A stretch of 11,370 nt of DNA, from the NCBI GenBank assembly GCA_017627975.1, contig JAGAFT010000053.1, positions 1 through 11,370 on the forward strand, given 5' to 3'. Both the position numbers and the translations under genes were made by a program. Each line of letters opens with the position of its first letter. The first letter of the stretch is position 1. The notes under the pieces are model-generated. The model made no database searches, was not told where the DNA came from, and worked only from the letters and a program-made list of their open reading frames with translations. The stretch comes from Oscillospiraceae bacterium. Its GTDB lineage: Bacteria > Bacillota_A > Clostridia > Oscillospirales > Oscillospiraceae. Of the stretch, positions 6,446-11,370 are shown piece by piece.

Positions 6446-7693
6446 ATGTTTCTCTATATTGATCCCGGTACAGGAAGCATGTTGTTCACCATACTGATCG
6501 GTGTCCTCAGCGCTGCCATTTATGCGTTTCGTGGTGTTTGGGTAAAATTGAAGTTTCTGCTCTCCGGAGGAAACAGCAAGCATAACGATGACGCGCCGAT
6601 TCCCTTTGTTTTTTTCACAGACAGCAAGCGGTACTGGAGTATCTTCAAGCCCCTGTGCGATGAGATGGAACGGCGCGGAGAACAGGTCCTGTATCTGACT
6701 GCAGAGCCTGACGATCCGCTGCTGGACGAGGAGTATCACAATATCAGGGCTGAATATGCAGGGGCCGGGAACAAGACATTTGCCCGGATGAACATGCTGA
6801 AAGCGGACGTGGTACTGTCCAGCACGCCGGGGCTGGATGTTTATCAGTGGAAACGCTCCAGAGATGTCAAATGGTATACGCATGTTTTTCATGCCGCAAA
6901 TGATGTGACCCTGTACCGGATGTTTGGCATTGACTATTACGATGCCCTGCTTTTAAGCGGAGAATACCAGATTCGGGAAATCCGGGAGCTGGAAGCACTG
7001 CGTCACCTTCCCGAGAAAGAACTCCGGCTTGCCGGCTTGCCCCATATGGACGCACTGCGGGAAAGATTGATGAACACTGCCCCTGTGCCGGAGCATGAAA
7101 CCACCGTTCTTCTCGCTCCGTCCTGGGGTCCCAGTGGAATTCTGAGCAAATACGGCTCAAGAATCATTGATCGGCTTCTTGGAACAGGTTTTCACGTGAT
7201 TATCCGGCCGCATCCGCAGTCTTTTATTTCTGAGCGCGAGATGCTGGATTCCCTGATCGGGAAATATCCGGAAAGTGAACAGCTGCAGTGGGATCGAAGC
7301 ATCGACAACTTTGATGTTCTGCATCGCTCGGATATCCTGATTTCTGATTTTTCGGGTGTCATTTTCGACTACACCCTGGTGTTCGATAAACCGATTATCT
7401 ATGCGGATACTTCCTTCGACGACGGCATGTATGATGCATGGTGGCTGGAAGATGGGCTCTGGACATTTTCCATTCTCGATCAGCTTGGCCTGCAGCTGAC
7501 GGAAGAAAATATGGAGGATATCAGAAGTCTGATTCAGCAATGTCTCTCTGAAAACCGTTTTAAGGAGGGGCGTGATCGTGCCAGGGCAGAAACCTGGGCA
7601 AATATCGGCCACTCGGTGGAAGCCATCGCAGATTACCTGGTTGAAAAAAGATCTGAACTGCTATCCTCAGAGAATAACCGTCGGGCAGCATAA
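6446..7693 (+). CDS. CDP-glycerol glycerophosphotransferase family protein, membrane-anchored
   Basis: This 415-residue protein is preceded by AAGGAG (6432-6437), 8 bases before the ATG. An N-terminal segment, YIDPGTGSMLFTILIGV and onward (4-29), forms one membrane helix followed by a basic stretch, so the enzyme should sit on the cytoplasmic face. The remainder fits the GT-B-like Glyphos_transf (TagB/TagF) family. HVFHA (146-150), LAPSWG (223-228), IIRPHPQ (252-258) with its conserved His-Pro, and SDFSGVIFDY (300-309) are its signature segments. Family members transfer glycerol- or ribitol-phosphate from the CDP-polyol to a growing polymer or a glycan primer. No CDP-glycerol synthase is visible here, so the donor must come from elsewhere. 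The gene is AT-richer than the left block and lies 23 bp upstream of the YidC-phosphatase fusion, which suggests a shared substrate. Confidence 0.88.
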   Translation: MFLYIDPGTGSMLFTILIGVLSAAIYAFRGVWVKLKFLLSGGNSKHNDDAPIPFVFFTDSKRYWSIFKPLCDEMERRGEQVLYLTAEPDDPLLDEEYHNIRAEYAGAGNKTFARMNMLKADVVLSSTPGLDVYQWKRSRDVKWYTHVFHAANDVTLYRMFGIDYYDALLLSGEYQIREIRELEALRHLPEKELRLAGLPHMDALRERLMNTAPVPEHETTVLLAPSWGPSGILSKYGSRIIDRLLGTGFHVIIRPHPQSFISEREMLDSLIGKYPESEQLQWDRSIDNFDVLHRSDILISDFSGVIFDYTLVFDKPIIYADTSFDDGMYDAWWLEDGLWTFSILDQLGLQLTEENMEDIRSLIQQCLSENRFKEGRDRARAETWANIGHSVEAIADYLVEKRSELLSSENNRRAA

Positions 7694-7716
7694 AGATCGG
7701 ATAAAGGACGAAACAG

Positions 7717-10518
7717 ATGTCAATCGGAAAACTGTTATATCAACTGATATTGGGACCTCTGGAACTTGTGTTTGACGTGATCTATTCCCTGGCCTATCAG
7801 ATCACGGAGCATCCCGGGACGGCAATTATCTTTTTGAGCCTTGCCATGAATTTTCTTGTTCTTCCGCTGTATCGCAGAGCGGATGCCATGCAGGAAGAGG
7901 AACGGCTCCAATCCATTCGGATGAAGCCCGGGATTGACCAGATCAAAAAAATGTTCAAGGGCGATGAGCGTTTCATGATTTTGCAGACGTATTACCGCCA
8001 GAACAATTATAAGCCTTATTATGCTCTGAAGGGCTCTCTTTCTCTGCTGCTTGAAATTCCTTTTTTCATTGCCGCGTATCGCTACCTCTCCGGCCTTTCT
8101 CTCCTCCAGGGGGCCGCTTTGGGGCCGATCCGTGATCTGGGAAGCCCTGACCAGCTGCTTCACCTGGGTAAAACCAGCCTGAACCTGCTGCCGATCCTGA
8201 TGACCGTGATCAATATCATTTCCGGCGCCATCTACACCAGGGGAATGCCTTTGAAAAGCAAAATACAGCTGTATGGGATGGCTCTGATTTTTCTTGTCTT
8301 TCTCTATCGGTCTCCCTCAGGCCTTGTTTTTTACTGGACCCTCAACAATCTGTTTTCTTTGCTCAAGAACATCTTCTATAAGATTCCGAATCCGAAGAAA
8401 ATCCTGGATGCTCTTTGTTCTCTTGCCGGCATCATTTTGTTTGTCTGGTTTTGCCTGGTGGAACCGCCGGAAAGTATCCGCGAGAGAATCTTAATCGCTT
8501 TGATTGCGATTCTGATGCAGCTTCCCTTTGCAGCGGGCTTTTGGAAGAAAAAAGATCTGCTGAAAGACCATATGATTTCCCCCGGGAGGGTTAATACGGT
8601 TTTCTATGCCTGCTGCATCTTCCTGACCGTTTTGCTGGGAATTCTGATTCCTTCTGCCGTCATTCGCGAATCGCCGGGAGAATTTGTGGAGATGACGGAT
8701 TTTCACTCTCCCCTCCGTTATCTCGTAAGCTCCGCTCTGCTCGCCGCAGGAACATTCCTGCTCTGGTGCGGAATATTCTACCGCCTGTCCTCTTCACAGG
8801 GAAAACGTTCGTTCAGCCTGGCAGCCGTGATCGTGTCCGGAACGGCCGTGATCGACTACATGTTTTTCGGGAAAAACTACGGCAATCTGTCTTCCTTGCT
8901 GAAGTATGATTTTCCGATTCTCAATTCCGCATCCAGCTATCTGATCAATACGGGTGTGCTGCTGGCCGCCGGAGTATTGCTATACCTGCTCTGGAGGAAA
9001 AAGCCGGATTTGATCGGCGCAGTATGCATCGCCGGCTGCCTTGCGGTCACTGCGATGTCGGTGTTGAACATTCAAAGTGCAAACCGGCAGATCAAAACGC
9101 TTCAAACACTGGCAGGACAGCAGCCGCAGGAAGGGGCTCAGATTCCCCTGAGCAAAACCGGGAAAAATGTGATCGTGATTATGCTGGACCGTGCCGTCAA
9201 CGCTTTCGTCCCATATGTTTTAAACGAAAGGCCGGAACTGCAGCGCCAGTTTGCCGGATTCACATATTATCCCAACACGCTGTCCTATGGGGCCAGAACA
9301 AATGTCGGCTCACCGCCCCTCTTCGGTGGGTATGACTACATTCCGGAAGAAATCGACAGGCGTTCCGATGTGCTGCTGAAAGACAAGCAGAACGAGGCGC
9401 TGAAAATCATGCCGGTCAATTTCTATGAAAACGGGTATGAGGTCACGGTATGCGATCCGTCTCTTGCCAATTACATGTGGACTCCGGATCTGAGCATCTT
9501 TGACGATTATCCCGGTATGCATACCTATAACACCATTGGCCGATACACCGGGTATGAAGAGGAGACACTCCGGATGGAATATGCGATCTGGAATCGAAAC
9601 TTCTTCTGCTTCAGCGTCTTTAAGGCAGCTCCTTTGCTCCTGCAGGATGACCTGTATGATGAGGGGATCTATCTGTCATCCAAAAACAGTCTGTCCATCG
9701 ACACCCCTCAGGTTGCGGCCTCCCCCTCTGTCAGCCGCGGTGTAGATCTTGACTTTCTGAAGAACTATGCCGTCTTGAATCACCTGCCTGAACTGACACG
9801 CCCGGATGCAGCGCAGGAAAACACCTTCCTGATGATGAGCAATGAAATTACTCATGTGCCTATGCTGACGCAGACGCCGGATTACATCCCGCAAAATGAA
9901 GTGGATAACACGGCCTATGATGAAAAGCATGCCGTTCGGGTATCCCTGAGCGGGGAAGAGCTGCAGCCGGCCGAAGACCTCCTTCTCATGACGCATTATC
10001 ATGCCCTGATGGCTGCTTTTATCCAGCTTGGAAACTGGTTTGATTATCTCCGTGAAAATGATGTGTGGGATAATACCAGAATTATTCTGGTTTCGGATCA
10101 CGGGTTCTATTTTGGAGAATATTTCAATATGGTTCTAGAAGCTCCCTCCTATTATAAGGAGGATAAAGGAGAATACTATCTGAATCTGCTGGCATATAAT
10201 CCCCTTCTGATGGTGAAGGACTTTGGCAGCCGGGACTTTACAACGGACACTGCTTTTATGACAAACGCAGACACCCCGCTCCAGGCTTTTGACGGTCTCA
10301 TCGAAACCCCGGTGAATCCGTTTCTGAATACCCCGATCACGGATGAGCGCAAGTATGCCGGCGAGCAGCATATCTTATATCGGGACTGGAGCACAGCGGA
10401 CGACTCCAACAGGTATTCTTTTGAAGATGTGGATGAGAGTCGGTCTCCCAAAAGATGGCTCACTCTGCGGAACTCAAATATCTTTGATCTGAACAACTGG
10501 ACCGTCGAGCAGAAGTGA
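7717..10518 (+). CDS. YidC/Oxa1-like domain fused to sulfatase/alkaline-phosphatase-superfamily domain
   Basis: This single uninterrupted 933-residue frame is preceded by AAAGGA 8 bases before the ATG. Residues 10-225 read as a YidC/Oxa1 domain: an amphipathic start (GPLELVFDVIYSL), TM1 (34-52, ending LVLPLYRR), a cytosolic hairpin with MKPGIDQIKKMFKGDE (69-84), LLLEIPFFIAAYRYL (110-124), and SPSGLVFYWTLNNLFSLLKN (199-218). The groove arginine, five residues before the TM1 proline, is replaced by N45. About seven more helices follow (near 232-248, 257-275, 293-315, 334-356, 366-384, 406-426, 432-450). Residues 482-870 form a sulfatase/alkaline-phosphatase-type domain: VIVIMLD (485-491), SYGARTNVGSPPLFGG (523-538) with T528 as likely nucleophile, ITHVP (711-715) and VSDHG (792-796). 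Twelve helices place this domain outside. Phosphoglycerol or phosphoethanolamine transfer is likely; the fusion's role is unknown. Confidence 0.88.
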   Translation: MSIGKLLYQLILGPLELVFDVIYSLAYQITEHPGTAIIFLSLAMNFLVLPLYRRADAMQEEERLQSIRMKPGIDQIKKMFKGDERFMILQTYYRQNNYKPYYALKGSLSLLLEIPFFIAAYRYLSGLSLLQGAALGPIRDLGSPDQLLHLGKTSLNLLPILMTVINIISGAIYTRGMPLKSKIQLYGMALIFLVFLYRSPSGLVFYWTLNNLFSLLKNIFYKIPNPKKILDALCSLAGIILFVWFCLVEPPESIRERILIALIAILMQLPFAAGFWKKKDLLKDHMISPGRVNTVFYACCIFLTVLLGILIPSAVIRESPGEFVEMTDFHSPLRYLVSSALLAAGTFLLWCGIFYRLSSSQGKRSFSLAAVIVSGTAVIDYMFFGKNYGNLSSLLKYDFPILNSASSYLINTGVLLAAGVLLYLLWRKKPDLIGAVCIAGCLAVTAMSVLNIQSANRQIKTLQTLAGQQPQEGAQIPLSKTGKNVIVIMLDRAVNAFVPYVLNERPELQRQFAGFTYYPNTLSYGARTNVGSPPLFGGYDYIPEEIDRRSDVLLKDKQNEALKIMPVNFYENGYEVTVCDPSLANYMWTPDLSIFDDYPGMHTYNTIGRYTGYEEETLRMEYAIWNRNFFCFSVFKAAPLLLQDDLYDEGIYLSSKNSLSIDTPQVAASPSVSRGVDLDFLKNYAVLNHLPELTRPDAAQENTFLMMSNEITHVPMLTQTPDYIPQNEVDNTAYDEKHAVRVSLSGEELQPAEDLLLMTHYHALMAAFIQLGNWFDYLRENDVWDNTRIILVSDHGFYFGEYFNMVLEAPSYYKEDKGEYYLNLLAYNPLLMVKDFGSRDFTTDTAFMTNADTPLQAFDGLIETPVNPFLNTPITDERKYAGEQHILYRDWSTADDSNRYSFEDVDESRSPKRWLTLRNSNIFDLNNWTVEQK

Positions 10519-10549
10519 TTGAAGAAAAGCCTATATCGTCCGATTATGA

Positions 10550-10588
10550 CAAAGCGGAGAGCGATCAAACGACCGACTCTCCGCTTTG
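10550..10588. terminator. Hairpin terminator between convergent genes
   Basis: A perfect 12-bp stem, CAAAGCGGAGAG (10550-10561) with CTCTCCGCTTTG (10577-10588), encloses a 15-base loop 31 bases after the fusion-gene stop. It is followed on the plus strand by CTTCTTATATTCT, a modest T-rich tail. It lies between the convergent plus-strand operon and the rubrerythrin gene, and probably ends both transcripts, although the tail on the minus-strand side is not T-rich. Confidence 0.7.
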
Positions 10589-10617
10589 CTTCTTATATTC
10601 TGTCAGACTCTGCGCAA

Positions 10618-11157
10618 TTAATAGTTCTCTTCGTGTACCTCGAAGTAGGACTGCGGGTGGTTGCACACCGGACAGACCTCCGGCGCCTTGGTCCCGACAA
10701 CGATGTGACCGCAGTTGCGGCACTCCCAGACCTTAACACCGCTCTTTTCAAAGACCGTCTTTTCCTCGACGTTCTTCAGCAGCTTGCGATAACGCTCCTC
10801 ATGGGCCTTCTCGATGGCGCCCACCCCGCGGAACTTCTCGGCCAGCTCGGGAAAGCCCTCTTCCTCCGCTTCCCTGGCCATGCGCTCGTACATGTCGGTC
10901 CACTCAAAGTTCTCTCCCTCCGCTGCGTGCAGAAGGTTCTCCTCGGTGCTGCCAAGCTCGCCCAGCTCCTTGAACCAGAGCTTGGCGTGTTCCTTCTCGT
11001 TGTCCGCCGTCTTCAGGAACAGGGCCGCGATCTGCTCATAGCCCGCCTTTTTCGCAACGGAAGCGAAATAGGTGTACTTGTTTCTGGCCTGGCTCTCGCC
11101 GGAAAAAGCTTCCCACAGGTTTTTCTCGGTTTTGGTTCCTGCATACTTGTTTGCCAT
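10618..11157 (-). CDS. rbr: Rubrerythrin
   Basis: This 179-residue, full-length rubrerythrin has an N-terminal ferritin-like four-helix domain carrying the diiron ligands. GESQARNKY holds E21, NEKEH holds E54 and H57, acidic residues at 91-100 follow, and IEKAHEERY holds E116 and H119. The C-terminal rubredoxin-like domain has the iron cysteines C146-x-x-C149 and C162-x-x-C165. Rubrerythrins are cytosolic and reduce hydrogen peroxide with electrons from NADH- or rubredoxin-linked donors, protecting anaerobes from oxygen. AGGAGG lies 7 bases before the ATG. The gene is just downstream of the 5S rRNA terminator in the same direction. The short gap shows no convincing promoter (TAAAAT at 11180-11175 would overlap the ribosome-site region too closely) and no clear PerR box. 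It has no evident link to the surface genes. Confidence 0.96.
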   Translation of the reverse strand: MANKYAGTKTEKNLWEAFSGESQARNKYTYFASVAKKAGYEQIAALFLKTADNEKEHAKLWFKELGELGSTEENLLHAAEGENFEWTDMYERMAREAEEEGFPELAEKFRGVGAIEKAHEERYRKLLKNVEEKTVFEKSGVKVWECRNCGHIVVGTKAPEVCPVCNHPQSYFEVHEENY

Positions 11158-11226
11158 GGTAGTTCCTCCTTATGATTTTATTCTGAACTAGATCCGCTGT
11201 ATTGTTGATCAGGAAAACCTGATGCT

Positions 11227-11260
11227 AAAAAAATCAGAGCCGCTCTGTTGAGCGGCTCTG
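11227..11260 (-). terminator. Intrinsic terminator of the rRNA operon
   Basis: On the minus strand a perfect 10-bp stem, CAGAGCCGCT with AGCGGCTCTG (arms 11260-11251 and 11244-11235), has a 6-base loop. It is followed at once by A and seven Ts (the A-run at 11227-11233 on the plus strand). It begins 4-5 bases after the 5S rRNA 3' end, the classic place for ending an rRNA transcript. Confidence 0.9.
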
Positions 11261-11264
11261 TGTT

Positions 11265-11370
<106 letters not shown>

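Noticed and set aside
10519..11175. Plus-strand frame opposite rubrerythrin
   Set aside because: Rubrerythrin on the minus strand is unmistakable and has AGGAGG before its start; the plus frame also crosses the terminator hairpin.
11175..11180. TAAAAT as a -10 box for rubrerythrin
   Set aside because: It would start transcription inside or at the ribosome site, and no fitting -35 box is seen 16-18 bases upstream.

Overview
The window looks like chromosomal DNA of a fairly GC-rich, anaerobic Clostridia-type Firmicute, possibly an Oscillospiraceae-like gut bacterium. The evidence is a rubrerythrin, a CDP-glycerol glycerophosphotransferase-type enzyme, strong AGGAGG-type ribosome sites, a Pro/Thr/Glu-rich lipoprotein and a Gram-positive-type envelope gene set. 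No species can be named from the sequence alone. The theme is the cell surface: two divergent blocks of envelope genes start from a shared intergenic region at 5403-5620, and the right edge holds rubrerythrin and the end of an rRNA operon.

Left block (minus strand, read from 5402 down to 1): a leucine-rich-repeat lipoprotein, then a 124-bp gap holding a 13-bp perfect palindrome and the 3' remnant of a paralogous lipoprotein gene. Next come a family 2 glycosyltransferase, a Wzx-type polysaccharide flippase, an ATP-grasp ligase, and the start of a DegT/DnrJ-like PLP aminotransferase cut by the window edge. The last four genes are packed tightly (8-bp gap, then 4-bp and 8-bp overlaps), so they are very probably translated from one message that makes, decorates and exports a surface glycan. 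A TTGAAG-N17-TATAAT promoter precedes the lipoprotein.

Right block (plus strand, 5621-10518): first a secreted protein with nine consecutive seven-residue repeats (consensus [G/A]GTV[Y/F]Nx), probably a small beta-solenoid. Then comes a membrane-anchored CDP-glycerol glycerophosphotransferase-like enzyme. Last is the most unusual gene here: a 933-residue protein with a YidC/Oxa1 insertase-like domain at the N-terminus, about seven further membrane segments, and a C-terminal sulfatase/alkaline-phosphatase-superfamily domain with an EptA-like set of metal and nucleophile residues. The predicted topology puts that catalytic domain outside the cell. A cytosolic polyol-phosphate transferase next to an outside phosphotransferase fused to an insertase-like domain suggests a polyol-phosphate (teichoic-acid-like) surface polymer system with an unusual membrane component. 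The last two genes are clearly AT-richer (about 42-48% GC in hand-counted lines) than their neighbours (about 63-65%), which suggests separate acquisition.

Right end: a hairpin terminator at 10550-10588 separates the plus operon from a convergent rubrerythrin gene (minus strand). Upstream of rubrerythrin lie an intrinsic terminator and the 3' part of a 5S rRNA gene (minus strand), which marks the end of an rRNA operon lying beyond the window.
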